From NCBI RefSeq assembly GCF_014644455.1, contig NZ_BMKS01000006.1:1-64000 (forward strand): 64,000 bases of DNA, given 5' to 3'. Positions within the stretch are counted from its first letter, which is position 1, and the number at the start of each line of letters is the position of its first letter. Positions 1 through 6,458 of the stretch are shown here, one piece after another. This stretch comes from Caldovatus sediminis (GTDB lineage: Bacteria; Pseudomonadota; Alphaproteobacteria; Acetobacterales; Acetobacteraceae). Made by a program: the position numbers and the translations under genes. The notes beneath the pieces are model-generated. The model was given only the letters and a program-made list of their open reading frames with translations, was not told the DNA's origin and made no database searches.

Positions 1-25
1 CGCGGCGGCGGCAGTCATGCTCGCG

Positions 26-253
26 TCACGCATCGCGGCCGCCCTCCCCGCGCTGCGGCGCCTCGGCGAAGAGCAGCACGTGCGAGTGATCGCCCGGCTC
101 GCCGTCGCGCTTCGGCAGGATCAGCACCCGCACGCCGCCGAGCCGGCCGGCGAGATATTCGATCCCGCGCCCGCTGACGCGGCGCCAGAGTTTCGCGGCG
201 GGCAGCATCGCACCGCCGCTGCGGGAGGGGGTGGTGGGGGTTATGGGGTCCAT
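26..253 (-). CDS. Small conserved protein of integrative element
   Basis: A 75-residue protein of unknown function. A conserved-looking core, roughly residues 16-60, carries KLWRRVSGRGIEYLAGRLGG followed by a VLILPKRD stretch. Similar short proteins accompany AlpA-type excisionases and P4 integrases in alphaproteobacterial islands; this is a family impression, not a search result. The ATG at 253 has AAGGA eight bases upstream, but that site lies in the 3' arm of a perfect hairpin (257-280). An internal ATG at 208 is the alternative start and has no good ribosome site. Another ATG on the same strand at 16-18 lies just past the stop and may begin a gene that leaves the window. No catalytic motif is visible. 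Confidence 0.55.
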   Translation of the reverse strand: MDPITPTTPSRSGGAMLPAAKLWRRVSGRGIEYLAGRLGGVRVLILPKRDGEPGDHSHVLLFAEAPQRGEGGRDA

Positions 254-256
254 TCG

Positions 257-280
257 TCGGGTCCTTGAAGAAGGACCCGA
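257..280 (-). promoter_or_regulatory. Hairpin occluding a ribosome binding site
   Basis: A perfect 10-base-pair inverted repeat (TCGGGTCCTT / AAGGACCCGA) with a 4-base loop sits four bases upstream of the ATG at 253. In the minus-strand transcript the only purine-rich ribosome site, AAGGA, is inside the 3' arm. Folding would therefore hide it. This could hold translation low or respond to a factor; a terminator for upstream transcription is the other reading, but no T tract follows on either strand. Confidence 0.45.
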
Positions 281-344
281 TGGACGCGGGCTGCGCGCGG
301 CACTAAAGTGCGGCTCTTCCTAGTCGCCGCCATGTGTTGCGCCG

Positions 345-374
345 CCGCCGGCCCCCGCCCATCGGGGCCGGCGG
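345..374 (-). terminator. Possible intrinsic terminator / stem-loop
   Basis: Perfect 11-base-pair inverted repeat (CCGCCGGCCCC / GGGGCCGGCGG) with an 8-base loop, lying just downstream of the small membrane peptide gene on the minus strand. There is no uridine run on the minus-strand side. On the plus strand three T residues follow. It may end the excisionase transcript or act only as an mRNA 3' stabiliser. Confidence 0.35.
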
Positions 375-376
375 TT

Positions 377-472
377 TCACATCGCGAGCGCGGCCAGCCG
401 CAGCGCGGCGAGCAGCGCGAGCAGGATCAGCGACGCGGCCAGCGGGCCGAGCGCGAGCAGGCGGGCGCGCAT
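377..472 (-). CDS. 31-residue hydrophobic peptide, coupled to HTH gene
   Basis: A 31-residue peptide that is almost wholly hydrophobic after a short basic start (MRARLLALGP, then an L/A-rich stretch to the C terminus). It would form one membrane helix with the positive charges at the N terminus. Its ATG (472-470) overlaps the TGA of the upstream HTH gene (474-472) as TGATG, the classic layout for translational coupling. A stem-loop at 345-374 follows its stop. The coupling and clean hydrophobicity support a real gene. Chance cannot be excluded, because Leu/Ala/Arg codons dominate random frames at this GC content. Function is unknown; small membrane peptides of mobile elements can act in exclusion or toxicity, but nothing here shows which. 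Confidence 0.4.
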   Translation of the reverse strand: MRARLLALGPLAASLILLALLAALRLAALAM

Positions 473-690
473 CAGGCGCCCTCCCGCTCGGGCGCGGCGT
501 CGCCCCCGTCGAGCAGCGCGCGCAGCGCCTCGGCCGGGATCAGCGTGGCCCGGCCGACGCGGACCAGGCGCAGCTTGCCGGCGCGGGCAAGGCGATAGAG
601 CGTCGCCCGGCTCAGCCCAGAGACGCGCTCCGCGGCGCGGACGCGGTAGGCGAGCGGCGCCAGGCCGGCGCCATCAGGCGGCGCGGCCAT
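472..690 (-). CDS. AlpA/excisionase-like helix-turn-helix protein
   Basis: A 72-residue DNA-binding protein. Residues 14-62 read as a winged HTH of the excisionase/MerR-like class: YRVRAAERVSGLSRATLYRL, then a KLRLVRVGRATLIPAEALRALL wing region (shown in parts). Proteins of this size next to tyrosine integrases usually act as recombination directionality factors or as activators of integrase expression. The start at 690 is the only ATG after the region of overlap with the upstream HTH gene, which it overlaps by 17 bases. Its stop overlaps the next small gene as TGATG, so the three genes form one transcript. Which of the two HTH proteins is the true excisionase cannot be told. Confidence 0.8.
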   Translation of the reverse strand: MAAPPDGAGLAPLAYRVRAAERVSGLSRATLYRLARAGKLRLVRVGRATLIPAEALRALLDGGDAAPEREGA

Positions 691-907
691 GCGGCGCCTC
701 CGCCCGCTCCGTCCCGCCGCGCGTGCCGGCCTCGATCCAGCGTCGCAAGGCATCGCTGGGATAGCGCCAGCGGCCGCCGATCCGGCAGACCGGCGGGCCG
801 TCGCCGGCGAGCCGCAGGCGCCGCAAGGTCTCGGGATGAACGCCGAGCCGCCGCGCCACCTCGGCGGGCGGAAGCAGCGCCTCGATAGGATCGTTGGACG
901 ATGACAT
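674..907 (-). CDS. AlpA/excisionase-like helix-turn-helix protein
   Basis: A 77-residue protein with a typical excisionase-family HTH at residues 10-60: LLPPAEVARRLGVHPETLRR, then GGRWRYPSDALRRWIEA. This pattern (P-x-E-V-A-x-x-L-G-V followed by a wing with WRYP) is common in AlpA and phage Xis-like proteins that bind arm sites and steer integrase towards excision. The chosen ATG (907-905) follows AAGGGGATCC on the minus strand, a fair ribosome site. The gene overlaps the downstream HTH gene by 17 bases. It differs clearly from that neighbour, so the pair is not a simple tandem duplicate. It probably regulates or directs the integrase at 1780-3090. Confidence 0.85.
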   Translation of the reverse strand: MSSSNDPIEALLPPAEVARRLGVHPETLRRLRLAGDGPPVCRIGGRWRYPSDALRRWIEAGTRGGTERAEAPHGRAA

Positions 908-1411
908 GGATCCCCTTCGCTCGAAGGGGCGGCCGGAGCGCCGGGAGGTCGCACCCTCGCTTCGTCGGGAAACGTGACTTCGTGCGAAAAGCGCTCTAAA
1001 ACCTCTTCGGCGGTCCGACCGCCATTTACCTAGCCAGCCTGGCCCCTCGGTGTTGCAGCACCGGGGGGCTTCTTTCGAAGAAGCCCCCTTCGGGGGTTTT
1101 CGGCCGCGCCGTCGCACCGTGCGACGACGTGCCCCAAGCAGGCGAATTCTGCACGCCCTCTGCACTCAACACAACATACAATGAAGGCAACGCCGCGCGA
1201 TCCCGCAGAAAACCTGGCGTTCGCGCGGGAGTTCGGCGAGGCTGAAGCGCGGCCAGCCGCTACGCGGGGGTGCGGAGCCCCCACGAAAGGCATCGAACGC
1301 GCCACCGAGTCGCGACACGGCTGCGCAACACCGCGCGCGCAGGCAGAAACCGCGCCGCTTGTCAACCTCGAACGACACGGCCGCGCTGGCGCGGCCAGCA
1401 TCGCGCCGGCG
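908..1411. other. Non-coding stretch between regulator and excisionase genes
   Basis: About 500 bases without a convincing gene. Open frames of 70 and 123 codons on the minus strand have no domain pattern and no ribosome site, and are probably chance. The stretch contains the dense hairpin array at 1043-1100. The promoter of the two excisionase-like genes is expected here, but no clear -35/-10 pair is visible. Confidence 0.4.
1043..1100. promoter_or_regulatory. Array of mutually exclusive hairpins
   Basis: Three stem-loops in 58 bases. A: CGGTG/CACCG (1048-1063), extended by CCCC/GGGG. B: a perfect 11-base-pair stem 1064-1074 / 1078-1088 with a 3-base loop. C: CCCCC TTC GGGGG TTTT (1084-1100), a terminator-like hairpin with a T run on the plus strand. 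B and C share 1084-1088, so only one can form at a time. Read on the minus strand, C is followed by CTTCTT. This may be a bidirectional terminator or an attenuator ahead of the excisionase genes. Confidence 0.45.
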
Positions 1412-1717
1412 CTACGGCGCGGCGGCCAGCGCCCGGCGCACCGCCTCGGGCTCGCGCGCGATCACCGCAAGCAGCACGCGCGCCGTGCGGTCCGGCCGCC
1501 GCCGCCCCTGCTCCCACGCCTGCACCGCCGTCACGTCGAGCCCGAAGCGCCGCGCGAAGGCCGCCTGGGAAAGCCCGAGCGCATGGCGCAGCGTCGCCAC
1601 GTCCACCGCCTCCGGCACCCGCGCCTCATACTCGCGCAGCGGCGGCGCCAGCTCGCCGCGCAGATGCGCCGCCGCCTCGCGCAGCCCCTCGACCAGCGCC
1701 CTACCGCGCCGGGTCAT
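1412..1717 (-). CDS. Xre/NadS-like transcriptional regulator
   Basis: A 101-residue DNA-binding protein of the NadS/HigA-like type. The N terminus resembles the G-L-R-E-A opening of the family. The HTH lies at about residues 41-72: LRHALGLSQAAFARRFGLDV, then TAVQAWEQGRRRP. Members pair with RelE/HigB toxins or act alone as regulators. No toxin gene is visible on either side, so it is probably a solo regulator of the integrase region. The ATG at 1717 matches the family's usual N terminus. A GTG at 1783 overlaps the integrase TGA as GTGA and would give 123 residues; tight coupling to the integrase makes that start a real alternative. Both genes are likely on one transcript. Confidence 0.75.
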   Translation of the reverse strand: MTRRGRALVEGLREAAAHLRGELAPPLREYEARVPEAVDVATLRHALGLSQAAFARRFGLDVTAVQAWEQGRRRPDRTARVLLAVIAREPEAVRRALAAAP

Positions 1718-1779
1718 CCCGCCGGAGCGCGGCGCGGACTTCGGCAATGCCCGCCCGGATCGCTTCAAGGCCGGCGCCC

Positions 1780-3090
1780 TCACGCCGCCCCCGGCCGCGC
1801 CGCCGGCAACGCCACCACCTCCGCCGGCGCGCGCGTGCAGAACGCCCCCCAAGCCTCCATCAGCGCCCGCCGCCGCTCCAGCAGGTCGGAGCGCGCATAG
1901 GCCGCCTCGGCCTTGTCCTTGATCGCGTGCGCCAAGGCGCGTTCCACCACCTCGCGCCCCTCCGGCCGCGTCTCGCCCGCCCAGTCGCGGAAGGTCGAGC
2001 GGAAGCCGTGCGCCACCGCCGCCCGCCCCTCGGCGTCGCGCCAGCGCGGCGGCTCGCCCTCGGCCAGCCCGTCGCGGCACATGCCCCGGACCAGCATCGA
2101 AAGCGCCATGTCCGACAACGGCCGGCCCGCGCGCCCGCCGGGGAACACCAAGGCGTCCGGCCCCGCCGCCAGCGGGCGCACCGCTTCCAGCACCGCGAGC
2201 GCCGCCGTGGACAACGGCACCCGATGCGCCCGTCCGGCCTTCATCCGCGCCGCCGGCACGGTCCACACCCGCGCCGCAAGGTCCACCTCGCGCCAGGTCA
2301 TGCCGCGCACCTCGCCGGTGCGCGCGGCCGTCAGGATCGCGAAGCGCAGCGCCAGCGCCGCCACCCCCTCGCGCGCCCCCAGCGCCGCCATGAAGGCCGG
2401 CATGTCCCGCCAGGGCAGCGCCGGGTGGTGGCGCACCGGCTTCGCCTTGCGCGGCGGCGGCAACAGCGCATCGAGATGCCCCTTCCAGCGCGCCGGGTTC
2501 GCGCCCGCGCGCCAGCCCTTCGCCGTCGCCGCGTCAAGCACCGCCTCGATGCGCTGGCGCAGCCGCGATGCCGTCTCCGGCGCCCGCTGCCACACCGGGC
2601 GCAGCACCCGCAGCACCGCGTCGGTATCCACCTCGGCCACCGGCAGGTCGCCGAGCACGGGATAGGCGTAGGCGGCGAGCGTCGCCGACCACTGCGCGGC
2701 GTGCTTGGTGTTGCGCCAGCCCGGGCGCTTCGCCGCGATCAGCGCCTCGGCGGCGGCGCGGAAGGTCCGCCGCTCGGCCTCGGCGCGCGCCCGTTCGGCC
2801 GCCTCGGCCTCGGCCCGCGCCCGCCGCTCGGCCTCGCGCGCGGCCAGCGGGTCGCGCCCGGCCTGCCGCGCCGCCTGCGCGCGCGCCCGGGCCTCGGCGA
2901 GCGGCACCCCGGGGAAGGTCCCAAGCCCCATGTCGCGCCGCCGCCCGTCCGGGGCGCGGTAGCGCAGCACCCATTGCGCCTTCCCGGGGCCGCGCACCCA
3001 GAGATGCAGCCCGCCCCCGACCGAGAAGCGGCACGGCGCGCCGCGCACGAACACCGCCCGCACCTCGGTTGCCGTCGCCGTCCGCCGCAT
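1780..3090 (-). CDS. int: P4-type tyrosine integrase
   Basis: A 436-residue tyrosine recombinase that would integrate and excise the element to its left. The N-terminal DUF4102-like arm-binding region (about 1-90: LHLWVRGPGKAQWVLRYR, GLGTFPGVPLAEAR) and the phage-integrase SAM-like domain (about 105-200) identify the P4 subfamily. The catalytic set is complete: R257 in TAARTGEVRG, K284, H361 and R364 in HGFRSTFRDW, H388, and the nucleophile Y398 in AEAAYARSD. The ATG at 3090 gives the normal family length; a longer open frame upstream has no family resemblance. The gene overlaps an Xre-like regulator at its 3' end. It lies next to chromosomal genes, so the attachment site should be within 3091-3800, but no core duplication could be identified from one end. 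Confidence 0.95.
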   Translation of the reverse strand: MRRTATATEVRAVFVRGAPCRFSVGGGLHLWVRGPGKAQWVLRYRAPDGRRRDMGLGTFPGVPLAEARARAQAARQAGRDPLAAREAERRARAEAEAAERARAEAERRTFRAAAEALIAAKRPGWRNTKHAAQWSATLAAYAYPVLGDLPVAEVDTDAVLRVLRPVWQRAPETASRLRQRIEAVLDAATAKGWRAGANPARWKGHLDALLPPPRKAKPVRHHPALPWRDMPAFMAALGAREGVAALALRFAILTAARTGEVRGMTWREVDLAARVWTVPAARMKAGRAHRVPLSTAALAVLEAVRPLAAGPDALVFPGGRAGRPLSDMALSMLVRGMCRDGLAEGEPPRWRDAEGRAAVAHGFRSTFRDWAGETRPEGREVVERALAHAIKDKAEAAYARSDLLERRRALMEAWGAFCTRAPAEVVALPAARPGAA

Positions 3091-3145
3091 CGCGCCCTCC
3101 GCTCCGCCGTGGTTGGGGGCGGGCGGGGTCGGGCTTTTCCCCTGC

Positions 3146-3211
3146 CGCCCGCCGTGGTGGGACCGACCGCCCGCCGTGGTGGGACCGACCGCCCGCCGTG
3201 GTGGGACCGAC
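3146..3211. repeat. Three tandem 22-base repeats upstream of integrase
   Basis: Three exact head-to-tail copies of a 22-base unit containing GGTGGGACCGACCGCC. They start 56 bases before the integrase start codon. About 50 bases further on (around 3257-3281) the related motif GATCCCACC occurs twice in the opposite orientation. Iterated short sites beside an integrase gene fit arm-type binding sites for integrase or excisionase, or operators for the element's regulators. A replication slippage repeat is the simpler alternative. Confidence 0.8.
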
Positions 3212-3415
3212 CGCCGCGCCCTTCTCCGCCGCAGGGGATCAGCGCCCCCCACCCGGCCCGATCCCACCGCCGATCCCACCATAAACGCCGCGCTGGCCTG
3301 ACACAATGTGCGACGGCCGGAGACGACGAATCGCGGCAAGGCCAGGAAAAAGGCCGCGTTCGGCGCGGCGGTGGGAACGGCCCGAGCCGGCCGGAGACGC
3401 CCTCTTGGCGGACAC

Positions 3416-3626
3416 TCCCTCCGCCATGGCGTGCGCCGCCATTTCGGCGGCTTTGCCCGGGGCGTCGCGCGGGGCCTCTCCGCCCGCCACGACCACGGGA
3501 GCCAATACATGGCCGACGATTTCCGGAAGGAGACCGCTTGGTCCCGGGCTCGGAAGTTCCCCTGCCTTCGTCCGCGCGCCGGCGGGCAGCCGCAAGAAGA
3601 ACCTGTTGCGGCTGCGCAGCTTCGAC
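3416..3626 (+). pseudogene. Degenerate IS3-family transposase fragment
   Basis: Remnant of an IS3-family orfB (rve-type DDE integrase core). One frame gives LRHGVRRHFGGFARG and RHDHGSQYMADDF, the region around the second catalytic aspartate. The reading then moves to another frame for GSSPAFVRAPAG followed by KKNLLRLRSFD. In intact relatives a segment containing the catalytic glutamate (ERFIRTLKE-like) sits between these last two parts; here about ten residues are missing. At least one frameshift plus that deletion make it inactive. No terminal inverted repeats were found. The fragment lies between the integrase and the first chromosomal gene. Bases 3627-3800 hold nothing recognisable. Confidence 0.75.
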
Positions 3627-3800
3627 CTGCCGCGGTCAGGGACGAGCAGCTTCAACCCGCGGCGCTGGCCGCATGGGCTTCAACCCGGTATCCTGGAAAT
3701 TGAGGCGGTACAGCGGCGCGGCGCACAACTCCCGGCCGTTTCCAGTCGTCCGCGATCTGCTCTAGGCTGCCCGCAACAATGCGTCGCGGAGGACCGGTCC

Positions 3801-4874
3801 ATGGAATTCGGCGTGCTGTTCACCTCGCACCCCAACCCGGCCGAGGAGCCCTACCCCCACCGCGCCGTCCACGCCCGCACCACCGCCGAGATCGAAGAGG
3901 CGGAGCAGTTCGGCTACGACACCGCCTGGGTCGCCGAGCACCACTTCTCCACCCAGTACGGCATCCTGCCCGACTGCTTCGCCTACCTCGCCTACCTCGC
4001 CGCCCGCACCAGCCGCATCGGGCTCGGCGCCGCGGTGATCACGCTGCCGCTCAACGATCCGATCCGCACCGCGGAGAACGCCGCCTTCGTGGACATCCTC
4101 TCGAACGGGCGGATGCGGCTCGGCATCGGCTCCGGCTACCGGCCCTACGAGTTCGAGGGGCTGGGCAAGGACTTCGAGGCGCGGCGCGAGATGGTGGCCG
4201 AGGCCGTGCCGCTGATGCGCGAGGCCTTCCTGCGCCGGCGCTGGAACCATCAGGGCCGATTCTACCGCGGCCGGGTCGAGGCGCCCTACGAGATGCTCCC
4301 GGTGCCGGTGCAGGAGCCGCACCCGCCGCTCTACATGGCCGGCGGCACGGAGCGCTCGATCGCCTATGCCGGCCGGAACGGCTTCGGGCTGATGCTCTCC
4401 ACCCTGCCCGGCGCCGAGACGCTGGCGCGCCAGATCGCGATCTACCGCCAGGGCCTCGCCGAGGCGCCGGCGGAGCTGCGCCGCAACCCCGCCGCCGGCC
4501 AGGTGGACGTCGCCCGCTACGTCTACGTCGCCGACACCGACGCCGAGGCGCGCGCCGACACCGAGGAGGCGATCATCCGCCACATCGCGCATTTCGGCGG
4601 CAGCGGCACGGCGGGCTACCTCGGCACGGTGTCGGAGAAGGGCCAGTCGCTGAACTACGACGACCTGCTCGCCACCACGCTGCTGCACGGCTCGGCGGAG
4701 ACGGTGATCGCCAAGCTGCGGGCGCTGGAGGCGAAGACCGGCCTGACCAGCCTGCTGCTGCACTATCCGCCCTACTACGGTGCGGCGAAGATCCGCCGCA
4801 GCCTGCAGCTCTTCGCCGAGCGGGTCATGCCGGCGTTCCGGCCCCCGCGCGGCGCCGTGGCCGCCGCCGATTAG
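3801..4874 (+). CDS. LLM class flavin-dependent oxidoreductase
   Basis: A 357-residue luciferase-like monooxygenase with a TIM-barrel fold. The N terminus EFGVLFTSHP, the helix motif GYDTAWVAEHHF (about 37-48), the RTSRIGLGAAVITLPLNDP segment (shown partly) and the DILSNGRMRLGIGSGYRPYE block are family hallmarks. This subgroup normally uses FMN; the WVAEHHF pattern is typical of bacterial-luciferase-like enzymes rather than clear F420 users. The ATG at 3801 is preceded by a GGAGG site. A Bug-type solute receptor follows 94 bases downstream on the same strand, which suggests oxidation of an imported organic substrate. The substrate cannot be inferred from sequence. Confidence 0.88.
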   Translation: MEFGVLFTSHPNPAEEPYPHRAVHARTTAEIEEAEQFGYDTAWVAEHHFSTQYGILPDCFAYLAYLAARTSRIGLGAAVITLPLNDPIRTAENAAFVDILSNGRMRLGIGSGYRPYEFEGLGKDFEARREMVAEAVPLMREAFLRRRWNHQGRFYRGRVEAPYEMLPVPVQEPHPPLYMAGGTERSIAYAGRNGFGLMLSTLPGAETLARQIAIYRQGLAEAPAELRRNPAAGQVDVARYVYVADTDAEARADTEEAIIRHIAHFGGSGTAGYLGTVSEKGQSLNYDDLLATTLLHGSAETVIAKLRALEAKTGLTSLLLHYPPYYGAAKIRRSLQLFAERVMPAFRPPRGAVAAAD

Positions 4875-4968
4875 CGCCCGTCCGTCCCCGCGCCGCCCCG
4901 GACCGCCCGGGCCGGCGCGGCGCCAGCATGACGCCACAAGTCCGATGTCAAGCCTGGGAGGAAACCGC

Positions 4969-5937
4969 ATGACCATCACCCGCCGCGCCCTTGGCGCAGC
5001 GTCGCTGCTGGGCGGGCTCGCCGCTTCCGCCCGCGGGCGGGCGGCGGCCTGGCCCGATCGCCCCGTCCGGCTGGTCAGCCCCTTCGCGCCCGGCGGCCCG
5101 CAGGACGTGCCGGGCCGCTTCTTCGCGGAGGTCCTGACGTCCAGGCTCGGCCAGCCCGTGGTCTACGACAGCCGGGCGGGCGCGGGGGGCCTGGTGGGCA
5201 CGCAATACGTCGCGCAGGCGACCGACGGCCACACCTTCCTCATCACCTCCACCGCCATTGCGACCCTGCCGGCGCTGCGCCGCGATCTGGGCTTCGACCC
5301 CTTCACCGATCTCCTGCCGGTGACGCTGGTGATGCAGTCGCCCTTCACCATCGTCGTGCGCGCCAACGGCCCTGCGAGCTTCGCGGAGCTCCTCGCCCGC
5401 GCGCGAGAGGCTCCGGGCCGCCTCACCTACGGCACTTCGGGGGTCGGTTCCTCGACCCACCTCGTCGGCGCGATGCTGCTGCAGCGGGCCGGGGTGGAGA
5501 TGACGCACGTCCCCTATCGCGGGGCGCAGCTCAACATGACCGCGCTGCTGGCCGGCGACACCGATTGCTTCCTCGGCGACGTCTCCGTCCCGCTGCCACA
5601 CATCCGCGCCGGCACCGCGCGCTGCATCGCAGTGACGACCGAGACGCGGGCGCCGCTGCTGCCGGACGTGCCGACGGTGGCGGAGGTGGTGCCCGGCTTC
5701 GCCGCGACGCTCTGGTACGGGTTGTTCGCCGCGAAATCCGCGCCGGCCGAGGCGATCCGGCGCGTCCTGAGCGAGCTCGCGCCGCTCCGCGCCCCGGACA
5801 GCGAGCTCCGCCGCCGCTTGTCGGAGACCGGCGCGGAGCTGCTGCTGACCGGGCCGGAGCCGCTGGCGGAACGCCTGCGGACCGAGATCCCGCAATGGCG
5901 CGCGGTGGTAGCGGCGGCCGGACTGCGGGTCGAGTAG
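4969..5937 (+). CDS. Tripartite tricarboxylate (Bug) receptor
   Basis: A 322-residue periplasmic solute-binding protein of the Bug/TctC family. Residues 1-27 form an export signal beginning with ITRRALGAASLLGG, a twin-arginine-like start, with cleavage near ARGRAAAWP. The mature start WPDRPVRLVSPFAPGGPQD is the family signature for the first ligand loop; GTSGVGSSTHL (about residues 155-165) and VPYRG are the second. Bug proteins bind carboxylates and similar small organic acids. No TctAB membrane genes are present in this window, so it is an orphan receptor, as is usual in bacteria rich in this family. The ATG at 4969 follows GGGAGG. It probably works with the upstream LLM oxidoreductase. Confidence 0.92.
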   Translation: MTITRRALGAASLLGGLAASARGRAAAWPDRPVRLVSPFAPGGPQDVPGRFFAEVLTSRLGQPVVYDSRAGAGGLVGTQYVAQATDGHTFLITSTAIATLPALRRDLGFDPFTDLLPVTLVMQSPFTIVVRANGPASFAELLARAREAPGRLTYGTSGVGSSTHLVGAMLLQRAGVEMTHVPYRGAQLNMTALLAGDTDCFLGDVSVPLPHIRAGTARCIAVTTETRAPLLPDVPTVAEVVPGFAATLWYGLFAAKSAPAEAIRRVLSELAPLRAPDSELRRRLSETGAELLLTGPEPLAERLRTEIPQWRAVVAAAGLRVE

Positions 5938-6139
5938 CCACGGCAAGCCGAGTTGCGCGGCGAGCGGATGCGCGCGCCAGGGCGTGCTTGGCCGGCCGAG
6001 CCGGGGGCGCGGCACCTGCCGGCCGTCCCCGGCGCCCTGGGACAGGTCGGCCGGCGTGGCGGCGGAGCACCGAGCGATGGAACGATGGCCTGACGGACGA
6101 TCCGACGGGGATCCCACACACCCTGCCCAGGGACGGGGC

Positions 6140-6439
6140 GTGACGGCGCGCGCGACGGGCGCCGTCGCCGCCCTCGGCCTGCACCTCCTGCTCCTGGCGC
6201 CGCCGGTCGCGGCGCAGACCGGCGGGGCCGCCGCCGGGGACGCCGCGGCCGGCGAGGCCGCCTACGCCCGCGCCTGCGCGCGCTGCCACGCCGACCCGCG
6301 CGCCATCGGCGGACGGGCGGCGCGACTGGACGACCCGGCGCGGCGCGCGGCGCTGGATCGCTTCCTCGCCCGCCACCACGCGCCCGACGCCGCGACGCGC
6401 GCCGCGATCGTCGCCTGGCTGGCCGAGGCCGCGCGCTGA
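6140..6439 (+). CDS. Small c-type cytochrome
   Basis: A 99-residue exported monoheme cytochrome. A signal peptide (about residues 1-26, ending PPVAAQ) is followed by one heme site, C46-A-R-C49-H50. No methionine occurs after the heme motif, so the sixth heme ligand must be something else or be absent. Methionine-less small cytochromes include SHP-like ligand-binding types. The GTG at 6140 gives a clean signal peptide; longer starts upstream add a proline-rich, unlikely N terminus. It is convergent with the heme/flavin reductase at 6459-7889, with a gap of 19 bases. The two could be redox partners, but that is inference from position. Confidence 0.75.
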   Translation: MTARATGAVAALGLHLLLLAPPVAAQTGGAAAGDAAAGEAAYARACARCHADPRAIGGRAARLDDPARRAALDRFLARHHAPDAATRAAIVAWLAEAAR

Positions 6440-6458
6440 GGCCTCGCCCCGGCCGCGA

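Noticed and set aside
1..18. Possible minus-strand start codon (ATG at 18-16) leading out of the window
   Set aside because: Only six codons are visible, which is too little to call a gene.
1030..1401. Minus-strand frames of 123 and 70 codons between the Xre-like and excisionase genes
   Set aside because: No ribosome site, no domain pattern, and they run through the hairpin array; treated as chance frames.
1270..3765. Long plus-strand open frame opposite the integrase
   Set aside because: Arg/Pro/Ala-rich antisense of a real integrase gene, with no family resemblance. The only recognisable part is the IS3 remnant near its end, annotated separately.
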